Below, piece by piece: positions 29,425 to 37,600 of a stretch of DNA of 54,429 nt; the stretch's first letter is position 1; each line of letters begins with the position of its first letter. The position numbers and the translations under genes were made by a program. Source of the DNA: Streptomyces sp. NRRL S-455 (GTDB lineage Bacteria; Actinomycetota; Actinomycetes; Streptomycetales; Streptomycetaceae); NCBI RefSeq assembly GCF_000717875.1, contig NZ_JOCT01000040.1:1-54429 (forward strand). Reading direction: 5' to 3'. The notes below the pieces were generated by a model. It was not told the origin of the DNA and did no database searches. It saw only the letters and a program-made list of their open reading frames with translations.

Positions 29425-29436
29425 ACTTTCGGCAGG
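29425..29436 (-). promoter_or_regulatory. CCTGCCGAAAGT element (site C) before the P-type ATPase
   Basis: ACTTTCGGCAGG on the plus strand, that is CCTGCCGAAAGT on the minus strand, lies in the 306-nt divergent gap between the ATPase and glmT, pointing toward the ATPase and 121 nt before its start. It is identical to sites A (18523) and B (26557). The rest of the gap holds the glmT promoter element and no gene. Confidence 0.6.
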
Positions 29437-29460
29437 GACCACCCCGCCGTCCGGCAGAGC

Positions 29461-29490
29461 GAAAACGGATCAATATCGAGGGGAAAGTGC
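29461..29490 (+). promoter_or_regulatory. Element before glmT shared with the MbtH promoter
   Basis: The sequence starting GAAAACGGATCAATATCG matches the element at 23824-23853 at most positions (GAAAACG and CAATATCG identical, then a purine-rich GGAAA). It lies about 120 nt before the glmT start codon. Confidence 0.5.
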
Positions 29491-29609
29491 GCGCTTCTAG
29501 CTTCGTGCTCGCAGTTCTGCGGGCATCACGGTGTCCGCACCCGGCCGAAGCGGCGCCTGATCGGTGCCCGGCCGGTCACCTTCCCCCCAGGCAGAGGAGA
29601 TCCTCACTC

Positions 29610-30656
29610 ATGCACGCACAGACGAGCGGATACACCGTGACAGGGGATGACGTGCAGGGTCAGCTGGCGGAGCTCCGGCGGAGCCATCCCGAGCTGCACG
29701 CCCTTGCCGATCCGCAGCGGCTCGCCGCCTGGGAGGACGCCCTGTGCACCGCCCTGGAGCGGCACGACGACTTCGGCGCCGACCCGGAAGGCAGCCGCGG
29801 AGTGGAGTACGTGCAGGCCCAGACGCTGAACTCGCTGGCCCGCGAGGCGGGTATCCGCGAACTCCTCGGCTTCGCCGACACCGCCCGCCGCACACCGGAC
29901 GGCGAACGGCCCGTCCTGGTCGACCTGTTGGGCGGGGACGGACTGGTGCGCAAGGTGTGCGAGGAGCTGGGCATCGGCGACTTCAACATCCTGACGTGCG
30001 ACGCGTCCCCGCACATGGTCGCGTCGGCGTGGGCGGCGGGCATGCCGGCGCTGCTGCAGCGTGCGGAGCAGCCCCTGCTGCGCGACCGGACCGTCGACGC
30101 CGTGCTGCTGGCCTACGGCTCGCACCACGTGCCGCCCTCGGACCGTCAGACCGTGGCCACCGAGGCCCACCGCATGCTCCGCCCCGGCGGGACGTTCATC
30201 CTGCACGACTTCCTCGTCGGCTCGCCCGTGGACGTCTGGTTCGAGGAGGTGACCGACGTGTACTCGGCGACCGGCCACAAGTTCCTGCACTTCACCCGCG
30301 ACGAGATCGACGGCTATCTGGAGAAGGCCGGGTACGACCGCCACGAGGTCGTGGAGATCGACGACCCGTACACCGCTGTCGGCGCCACCCCGGAAGAGGC
30401 GGAGATCGAGATCGGCCGGTACCTGCTCAACATGTACGGCCTGGTCAAGGTCTTCGACGGCCGGACCGAGAACGAGGCGTACCGCTGGGTGACCGAGACC
30501 GCGAAGTCCATCTTCCGCTACCCGGAGGGAGAAGGGTCCCTCCGGGCGAGCGAGCTGCGCTACGAGGAGGCCACCGGCAAGTGGCGCATCACCATCCCGC
30601 GGCGCGCGGTCGTCGGCGTCGGGCGCATCGCCGCCGCCGGGCCCGACGGCCGCTGA
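29610..30656 (+). CDS. glmT: SAM-dependent C-methyltransferase, GlmT type
   Basis: A 348-residue class I methyltransferase. The SAM-binding core begins at about residue 102 with VLVDLLGGDGLVRKV (Asp105), then ILTCDASPHMV, VDAVLLAYGSHHVP and EAHRMLRPGGTFILHDF; an N-terminal helical extension of about 90 residues precedes it. In the S. coelicolor CDA cluster the gene beside the ATPase and trpE2 is glmT, whose product methylates alpha-ketoglutarate on the way to 3-methylglutamate. Related enzymes methylate aromatic pyruvates, so indolepyruvate or phenylpyruvate is an alternative substrate. ATG 29610 follows GAGGAGA by 9 nt. It is convergent with the LLM monooxygenase. Confidence 0.82.
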   Translation: MHAQTSGYTVTGDDVQGQLAELRRSHPELHALADPQRLAAWEDALCTALERHDDFGADPEGSRGVEYVQAQTLNSLAREAGIRELLGFADTARRTPDGERPVLVDLLGGDGLVRKVCEELGIGDFNILTCDASPHMVASAWAAGMPALLQRAEQPLLRDRTVDAVLLAYGSHHVPPSDRQTVATEAHRMLRPGGTFILHDFLVGSPVDVWFEEVTDVYSATGHKFLHFTRDEIDGYLEKAGYDRHEVVEIDDPYTAVGATPEEAEIEIGRYLLNMYGLVKVFDGRTENEAYRWVTETAKSIFRYPEGEGSLRASELRYEEATGKWRITIPRRAVVGVGRIAAAGPDGR

Positions 30657-30670
30657 ACCCGCGGCGACGG

Positions 30671-30688
30671 CGGTCCCGGCAGGGACCG
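30671..30688. terminator. Short hairpin between convergent glmT and LLM monooxygenase
   Basis: CGGTCCC (30671-30677), loop GGCA, GGGACCG (30682-30688) in the 33-nt gap between convergent stop codons; probably bidirectional. Confidence 0.6.
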
Positions 30689-30689
30689 T

Positions 30690-31709
30690 TCAGCGGGCGA
30701 AGGCGCGCCGGACCCGGTTCAGCCGGTGCAGGGCGTCCAGGGTGGCCGGGGCCGGCGCGCCGAAGTCGATGAGCGAGGCCACCTCGTCGACCCCGGCCTC
30801 CCGCAGCCGTGCCACGAAGCGGACGCACTTGTCGACCGAGCCGAGCAGTGCCGAGGTGCGGAAGTAGCGTTCGAAGGCGTGGTCGAGGAGCTGGGGGCCG
30901 CCGTGGGCGCCCAGCTCCGGCCAGCGGTCCCGCCACAGGTCCACGGAGGACGCCAGGTACTCCAGGAACGGGGCGCGCACCACCTCACGTACCGCGTCGT
31001 CGGACTCCCCGACGAAGGTGTGCACCATCAGCGTCACACGGCCGGTGTCCGGGTCGTGGCCCGCCCGCTCGCGCGCGGCACGGTACGCGCGGATCCGGGG
31101 CACCAGGTCCTCCACCCGCTGGAAGAGCAGAGCGGTCAGCACATGGAGGCCGAGCGCGCCGGCCTCCTCGAATCCCGCGGGGTGCGACGAGCAGGTCAGC
31201 CACAGGTCCAAGTCCGGCTGGACGGGCCGCGGATAGGTCGCGACCCGCGTCTGCCGTCCCTTGCCGTCGGTGCGCTCGACGGTCCTGCCCGCCCACAGGT
31301 CCCGCACCTCGGCCAGACTCTCCAGCGTGTGGGCGCGGCGGGCGGCGTAGCGCTCCGGGGCCAGCACGAAGTCGTGCGCGTTCCAGCCGGTGGCCAGGGC
31401 CAGGTCGACACGCCCGCGGGAGAGGTTGTCGACGAACGCCCAGTCCTCCACCACGGTCAGCGGGTCGTGGAGCGGGGCGACGACACTGCCCGCCCGCAGC
31501 CGGACCCGTTCGGTCCGTGCCGCGAGGGCGGCCGCGGCCAGTGCCGGATTGGGGTAGGCACCTCCGAAGGGGTGGAAGTGCCGCTCGGGCAGCCACACCG
31601 CGGTGAAGCCGTTGCGGTCGGCGAAGCGGGCGCTGTCGAAGAGCAGGTCGTACTCGGCTGGAGCGTCGTCCACTTTCCTGTTCGCGAAGTACAACAGGCT
31701 GAAATCCAT
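30690..31709 (-). CDS. Luciferase-like (LLM) flavin-dependent monooxygenase of the NRPS/PKS-associated type
   Basis: A 339-residue FMN/F420-type TIM-barrel monooxygenase. Typical segments: MDFSLLYFANRK, FTAVWLPERHFHPFGGAYPNPALAAAAL, RVRLRAGSVVAPLHDPLTVVEDWA, RGRVDLALATGWN and LWLTCSSHP. It resembles the MupA/Atu3640 subgroup that occurs with or inside NRPS and PKS enzymes and oxidises carrier-protein-bound chains. It is transcribed after the ACP gene with an 18-nt gap, so the likely substrate is the acyl chain on that ACP (hydroxylation or desaturation, inferred). I do not remember this gene in the S. coelicolor CDA cluster between glmT and trpE2, so it is probably an insertion belonging to the second assembly line. 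Confidence 0.88.
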   Translation of the reverse strand: MDFSLLYFANRKVDDAPAEYDLLFDSARFADRNGFTAVWLPERHFHPFGGAYPNPALAAAALAARTERVRLRAGSVVAPLHDPLTVVEDWAFVDNLSRGRVDLALATGWNAHDFVLAPERYAARRAHTLESLAEVRDLWAGRTVERTDGKGRQTRVATYPRPVQPDLDLWLTCSSHPAGFEEAGALGLHVLTALLFQRVEDLVPRIRAYRAARERAGHDPDTGRVTLMVHTFVGESDDAVREVVRAPFLEYLASSVDLWRDRWPELGAHGGPQLLDHAFERYFRTSALLGSVDKCVRFVARLREAGVDEVASLIDFGAPAPATLDALHRLNRVRRAFAR

Positions 31710-31727
31710 GACTGATTGCCCGCCCTC

Positions 31728-32024
31728 TCAGTTCGCGCTGCCCAGGGCGCCGGCCGGCGTGTCCGCCAGTTTCCGCGCGATGAGGAGGCCGAGTGCTTCC
31801 AGGCTCGGGTGGTCCCACATTTCGTCGGCAGTGACGACGACGCCGAAGTGGTCCTCGATATCGGCGGCCAGACCCGCGGAACCGACGGAGTTCAAGCCGT
31901 GGTCCGAGAGCGGCCGCCCCGGGTCGATGTCCTGTGCCGGGAGCCCGACGTGACTGGCGAAACAGGTGATGAGCCAGGTCCGGACGGTCTCGGGAGAGTG
32001 CTGGGCGTGCGCCATGTCCACCAT
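31728..32024 (-). CDS. Free-standing acyl carrier protein
   Basis: A 98-residue carrier protein. The phosphopantetheine site is Ser46 in DHGLNSVGSAGL; the residue before Ser is Asn where most carriers have Asp. DIEDHFGVVVTADEMWDHPSLEALGLLIARKLA is the typical helix II-IV part. It is of the kind that takes acyl groups from fatty-acyl-AMP ligases, and a FAAL is encoded at 37597. The gene precedes the LLM monooxygenase on one transcript and is divergent from trpE2. Two starts are possible: ATG 32024 (GAGGGGA very close) and ATG 32015. A role as acyl donor to the starter C domain at 39441 is inferred. Confidence 0.88.
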   Translation of the reverse strand: MVDMAHAQHSPETVRTWLITCFASHVGLPAQDIDPGRPLSDHGLNSVGSAGLAADIEDHFGVVVTADEMWDHPSLEALGLLIARKLADTPAGALGSAN

Positions 32025-32280
32025 GTCCCCTCGGTTGCTGATGCGTTGGCAGATGGTGGAGACGCGGTCCGCAACTCGGGGCGAGCAAATGCGTTGGATC
32101 CACCGGAAAGTAACAGTGCGTGTGACGTAACGTCAAGGCATTCCGGGGGCCGCGCAAGGGATATGCCTTCAATAGCGAAGCTATAAGGCTCATACATAAA
32201 GTGCGGAGCGGTGGATTCACGGCCGCATTTGATTTCTGCCGTTCGTCGGCAGGCGAGTAATTCACGACAGGGAAGGCGAC
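32025..32280. promoter_or_regulatory. Divergent promoter region ACP/trpE2 with an inverted repeat
   Basis: A 256-nt, partly AT-rich gap between divergent genes. A perfect inverted repeat CTGCCG-TTCGT-CGGCAG lies at 32236-32252, 28 nt before the trpE2 start. Each arm matches the CTGCCG core of the CCTGCCGAAAGT elements, so it may bind the same regulator. GGGAAGG precedes ATG 32281. Confidence 0.55.
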
Positions 32281-33770
32281 ATGACCACCCATCCCATCGA
32301 AGAACTCACGGCGGACGCGGCCGAGGCCGCCCGCGCCACCGTGCCCCACCGCGCCGCCGCCGCGGCGCTGGCGCGGGACTACGACGTCATCCCGCTCCAC
32401 CAGGAGTTCCTGGCCGATGTGATCAGCCCTGTCACCGCGTTCTCCCAGCTGTGCGGGCCGGACGAGGCCGGCTTCCTGCTGGAGAGCGTGCCCGTCTCCG
32501 GCGGCGTCGCGCGCTACTCGTACGTGGGACACCGGCCGGTACCGCTCGACCTGCCCGACGGTGACCCGCTGGCCGCACTGGAACCCCTGCTCGCGGCGTC
32601 GGAGGCCCCGCTGCACGGCCTGCCGCCGTTCCACGGTGGCGTCGTCGGCTACCTCGGCTACGAGGCGGCACGCCACTTCGAGGAGTTGCCGGTCTCCGCG
32701 GGCGCGCCGCCCGGCCTGCCCGAGTCCGCCTTCCTGGCCGCCGACGACCTGGTGGTCTTCGACCACGCCACCCGGCGCGTCCTGCTGATGACCCTGTACC
32801 GCCCGGCACACGAGTCCTACGACGACGCCGTCGCCCGGATCGTCCACCTCAACCACAGGCTGCGGGACGCGGGCAGGCCCGATGGGTTCACGGGCCGGCC
32901 GCTCGCGGACACCGCCCCGCCGGACGCGGAGGCGACGGACGGCTGGACCGCCAACCTCACCGAGGCGGAGTTCAAGGGCCGTGTCGCCCGCGCCCGCGAG
33001 CACATCGCGGCCGGCGACGCCTTCCAGATCGTGCTGTCCCGGCGCCTCAGCAGGCCCCTGCGTGCCGAACCGCTCGACCTGTACCGGCATCTGCGGGCGA
33101 CCAACCCGTCGCCGTACATGTACCACCTGAGCCTGGGCGGGGGCCGCCATGTCATCGGGGCCTCACCCGAACTGCTCGTCAAGGCGGAGGGCCGCCGCGT
33201 GGAGACCCGGCCGCTGGCCGGCACCCGGCCCCGGCATCTCGACCCCCGCCAGGACCTGGACCTGGAGCACGAACTGCTCGCCGACGAGAAGGAACGCGCC
33301 GAGCACGTGATGCTGGTCGACCTCGGCCGCAACGACCTCGGCAGGGTCACCGAACCGGGCACCGTACAGGTGGAGCAGCTCATGCGGGTCGAGCGCTTCT
33401 CCCACGTGATGCACCTGTCGTCCACCGTCTCGGGCCTGCTCGCGCCGGGCCGCGGCGCGCTGGACGCCCTGCGGTCCACCTTCCCCGCCGGAACGCTCTC
33501 CGGAGCGCCCAAGATCCGCGCCATGGAGATCATCGCGGAGCTGGAGCCCCAGCAGCGCGGTGTCTACGGCGGTGCCCTCGGCTTCGTGGGCCTCGACGGA
33601 CTGACCGACTTCGCGATCGCCCTGCGCACCATGGTCGTGGCCGACGGCCAGGTGCACGTCCAGGCGGGCGCGGGCATCGTCGCCGACTCCGACCCCACGT
33701 CCGAGTACCGCGAGACGCTGCACAAGTCGCGCGCGATGATCACGGCCGTACGGCGGGCGGAGGCCCAGGC

Positions 33771-33774
<4 letters not shown>
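32281..33774 (+). CDS. trpE2: Anthranilate synthase component I
   Basis: A 497-residue chorismate-utilising enzyme that forms anthranilate from chorismate, with glutamine-derived ammonia from TrpG. Seen: N-terminal tryptophan-regulatory-type region (LLESVPVSGGVARYSYVG), then the catalytic half with EAEFKGRVARAREHIAAGDAFQIVLSRR, NPSPYMYHLSLGG, IGASPELLVK, ETRPLAGTRPR, DEKERAEHVMLVDLGRNDLGRV, TFPAGTLSGAPKIRAMEII and AGAGIVADSDPTSEY. It opens the operon trpE2-G2-D2-C2-DAHP synthase that supplies Trp for the lipopeptide; a cluster-borne second trp set is a hallmark of the CDA locus. The stop overlaps the trpG2 start. Confidence 0.95.
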
Positions 33775-34371
<597 letters not shown>

Positions 34372-34379
<8 letters not shown>

Positions 34380-35397
34380 GCTACTGAGAACGGTCACCCG
34401 GCGGCGCCTGACCGAGGCCGAGGCGGCCGAGGCGATGCGCGTGATCATGCGCGGCGAGGCGACACCGGCCCAGATCGCGGGGTTCGCGCTGGCCGTCACG
34501 GTGCGCGGCGCCTCCGTCGACGACCTCGTGGGAATGGCCCGCGCGGCCCAGGAGTTCGCCACCCCCGTCCGGTGCGAGGGTGAGCTGCTCGACACCTGCG
34601 GAACCGGCGGCGACGGCCTGAACACCTTCAACGTCTCCACCGTGTCCGCGATCGTCGCCGCGGCCTGCGGGGTCCGCGTCGCCAAGCACGGCAACCGCAG
34701 CGCGTCGTCCGCCTGCGGCAGCGCGGACGTCCTGGAGGAACTCGGGGTCCGCATCGACCTCGGTGCCGACGAAGCCGCCGCCTGTCTGCGGAGCACCGGC
34801 ATCACCTTCCTGTTCGCCCCGCTCTTCCACCCGGCCTTCAAGCACACGTCCGGCCCGCGCCGGGAACTGGGCACGCGCACCGTCTTCAACCTCCTGGGAC
34901 CGCTGTGCAACCCGTCGGGCGCGCGCCTGCGCACCCTCGGAGTGCCGAGCCGGGACCTCGTGGAGCCGATGACCGAGGTCCTCGACCGGCTCGGCGTCAC
35001 CCGCGCCCTGGTGTTCCACAGCGAGGACGGCATGGACGAGCTGAGCACCGGCGCACCCGCCCACGTGGTCGAACTGCGCGACGGCCGGCGCACCACCCAC
35101 CGCTTCGACGCCGCCGACCACGGGCTGCCGCGGTCCCGCCCCGGCGACCTGACCGGCGGCGACCGCGCCGTCAACGCGGCCGTCGTCCGCCGCGTCCTCG
35201 CCGGTGAGCCGGGGCCCGCGCGGGACGTCGTCCTGCTCAACGCGGCCGCGGCCCTGCGGGTCGCCGCCCTGGCCGACACCTGGGCCGACGGGCTGCGCCT
35301 CGCCGGCTCGGCGGTCGACAGCGGCGCCGCCGCCGATCTGCTCGAACGCTGGACCCGCGCCTCCTGGCAGCGGGCGGAACTGGAGGTGCCCGCGTGA
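34372..35397 (+). CDS. trpD2: Anthranilate phosphoribosyltransferase
   Basis: A 341-residue enzyme that joins anthranilate to phosphoribosyl pyrophosphate. Family marks: GEATPAQIAGFALAVTVRG, LLDTCGTGGDGLNTFNVST (the glycine-rich PRPP loop), VAKHGNRSASSACGSADVLE, the FAPLFHPAFKHTSGPRRELG segment and FNLLGPLCNPSGA. ATG 34372 is chosen for GGAG 7 nt upstream, with an 8-nt overlap with trpG2; GTG 34369 directly before it is the only alternative. Normal length, no missing catalytic motif. Confidence 0.95.
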
Positions 35398-36170
35398 GCG
35401 ACATCCTCGTGACCCTCGTCGCAGACGCCGAACGGCAGACGGAACGGCGACGCGCGGTCCGCCCCGAGACCGAGCTGGTCGTGCTTGCCGCGGCCGCGCC
35501 CCCGCCCCGGGACTTCGCCGCCGCCCTGCGGCAGCCGGGCCTCGGCGTCATCGCCGAGATGAAGCCCCGCAGCCCCTCCAAGGGGCCGCTCACCGACGAC
35601 TACCGGCCTGCCGAGCTGGCCCGCGCCTATCAGGGCGGCGGCGCCTGCGCCCTGTCGGTCCTCACCCACGAGGACGGCTTCGGAGGCAGCCCCGACCACC
35701 TCGTGGTCGCCCGTGACGCATCCGACGTCCCCGTCCTGCGCAAGGACTTCATCGTCGACGAGTACCAGATCCTGGAGGCCAGGGCGCTCGGCGCCGATGC
35801 CCTGCTGCTCATCGTCGCCGCGCTGACCCCCGAGCGGCTGGCCGAACTCCTCGCGTACACCCGGAAGTACGGCATGGAGGCGCTGGTCGAGGTGCACGAC
35901 GAGGGCGAGGTGGACACCGCTCTGGCGGCGGGCGCCGACGTCATCGGCGTCAACCACCGTGACCTGAGGGACTTCTCGATCGACCGGACCCTCTCCGCCC
36001 GGCTGCGCGAGCGGGTGGGCGGCCGGCGGGTCATGGTCGGCGAGAGCGGCGTGCGCGGCGCACCGGACGCGCGCGATCTAAAACGGGCCGGCGTGGACGC
36101 GGTCCTCGTCGGAGAACTGCTCATGCGGGCCGGGGATCCCGGCGCCACGATCAAGGAACTGATCGGATGA
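35394..36170 (+). CDS. trpC2: Indole-3-glycerol phosphate synthase
   Basis: A 258-residue TIM-barrel enzyme that closes the indole ring from the phosphoribosylanthranilate product. Typical strands: VIAEMKPRSPSKGPL with catalytic Lys and Glu region, ALSVLTHEDGFGGS, VLRKDFIVDEYQILEARALG, ADALLLIVAAL, EALVEVHDEGE, VIGVNHRDLRDFSID and VMVGESGVRG. It starts with GTG overlapping the trpD2 stop (GTGA). The isomerase step (PriA) and tryptophan synthase are not encoded here and must come from primary metabolism. Confidence 0.95.
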   Translation: MSDILVTLVADAERQTERRRAVRPETELVVLAAAAPPPRDFAAALRQPGLGVIAEMKPRSPSKGPLTDDYRPAELARAYQGGGACALSVLTHEDGFGGSPDHLVVARDASDVPVLRKDFIVDEYQILEARALGADALLLIVAALTPERLAELLAYTRKYGMEALVEVHDEGEVDTALAAGADVIGVNHRDLRDFSIDRTLSARLRERVGGRRVMVGESGVRGAPDARDLKRAGVDAVLVGELLMRAGDPGATIKELIG

Positions 36171-37600
36171 CAGCGAGCGACACACACACGACAGCACCGG
36201 CGGCCCCGTACCGCCCGGATACCGCGGCCGGTACGGGTGAGGGAGCCTGGAGCCCCGCATCGTGGCGCGGCCGCCCCGCCGCGCAGCAGCCCGACTGGCC
36301 CGACCCGGAGGAACTGCGGCGCGTGGAGGACACCCTCGCCCTGCAGCCCCCACTGGTGCTCCCGGACGAGATCCTCGACCTGCGGCACTCCCTCGCCCAG
36401 GTCGCCGCCGGAGAGGGATTCCTGCTGCAGGCGGGAGACTGCGCCGAACGGTTCAGCTCCTGCACCGAGTCCGGCGTCCGAAGCAAGCTGCGCGTGATCC
36501 TCCAGGTGGCCATCCTGCTCACCTACGGATCCGGTCTGCCCGTGGTGAAGGTCGGGCGGATCGGCGGCCAGTTCGGCAAGCCCCGCAGCCGCCCCACCGA
36601 GACGATCGACGGCACCGAACTGCCCGCCTACCGCGGTGACATCGTCAACGGCCCCGAGTTCACCCCCGAGGCACGCCGCGCGGACGCCACCCGGCTGCTC
36701 CGCGCCTACCAGCACTCGTCGGCGGTCCTGAACGTCCTGCGGGCCCTGACCCTGGGCGGGTACGCCGACCTCGGCCAGGTCCACGACTGGAACCAGGAGT
36801 TCGTCCGCGGCAGCGCCGCCGGACAGCGGTACGAGAAGGCCGCCGACGACATCACCTGGGCCCTGAGGTTCATGTCGGCCTGCGGCGTGGACACCCGCTC
36901 CCAGGCCGCGCTGCACCAGATCCAGCTCTACACCTCGCACGAGGCGCTGCTGCCCCACTACGAGCAGGCGCTGACCCGCTACGACGAGAAGCGGCGCACC
37001 TGGTTCGACACCAGTGCGCACATGGTGTGGATCGGTGACCGCACCCGCCAACTCGACGGTGCCCACGTCGAGTTGCTGTCCGGCATCGGCAACCCCGTCG
37101 GGGTCAAGGTCGGCCCCACCACGACACCCGGGCAGCTGCGCGAGCTGTGCGAGCGCCTCGACCCGGACCGGGCGCCGGGACGCCTCGTCCTGATCAGCAG
37201 GCTCGGCGCCGGAAAGGCCACCGAACTGCTGCCGCCGCTGCTGCGTGCCGTGCGCGACGCGGGACACGCCCCGGTGTGGGCCTGCGACCCCATGCACGGC
37301 AACACCTTCGTCTCCGACAGCGGCTACAAGACCCGCCGGCTCTCCGACATCACCACCGAGGTGGCCGAGTTCTTCGCGGTGCACCGGCAGGAGGGCCTGC
37401 ATCCGGGCGGCATCCACCTCGAACTCACCGGCGACGACGTCACCGAGTGCCTCGGTGGCGACCTCGAGGAAGTGCTCGACACCCACCTCGCCACCCGCTA
37501 CGAAACCGCCTGCGACCCACGCCTGAACGCCGTCCAGTCCATCGAACTCGCCTTCCGCGTCGGGGAGTTCCTGCGTGAGCTCCGGCGCGGCGAACGATGA
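36167..37600 (+). CDS. Class II DAHP synthase (3-deoxy-7-phosphoheptulonate synthase)
   Basis: A 477-residue plant-type (class II) DAHP synthase, the entry enzyme of the shikimate pathway, condensing phosphoenolpyruvate and erythrose 4-phosphate. Seen: QAGDCAERF, VVKVGRIGGQFGKPRS, YRGDIVNG, TSHEALLPHYEQALTR, WIGDRTRQLDGAHVELL, GNPVGVKVGP, WACDPMHGNTF and GGIHLELTGDDVTECLGG. Its start overlaps the trpC2 stop (ATGA) and its stop overlaps the FAAL start (ATGA). A dedicated copy raises aromatic flux for Trp and Hpg, and the S. coelicolor CDA cluster has one next to trpC2. Feedback insensitivity is plausible but not visible. Confidence 0.95.
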   Translation: MTASDTHTTAPAAPYRPDTAAGTGEGAWSPASWRGRPAAQQPDWPDPEELRRVEDTLALQPPLVLPDEILDLRHSLAQVAAGEGFLLQAGDCAERFSSCTESGVRSKLRVILQVAILLTYGSGLPVVKVGRIGGQFGKPRSRPTETIDGTELPAYRGDIVNGPEFTPEARRADATRLLRAYQHSSAVLNVLRALTLGGYADLGQVHDWNQEFVRGSAAGQRYEKAADDITWALRFMSACGVDTRSQAALHQIQLYTSHEALLPHYEQALTRYDEKRRTWFDTSAHMVWIGDRTRQLDGAHVELLSGIGNPVGVKVGPTTTPGQLRELCERLDPDRAPGRLVLISRLGAGKATELLPPLLRAVRDAGHAPVWACDPMHGNTFVSDSGYKTRRLSDITTEVAEFFAVHRQEGLHPGGIHLELTGDDVTECLGGDLEEVLDTHLATRYETACDPRLNAVQSIELAFRVGEFLRELRRGER

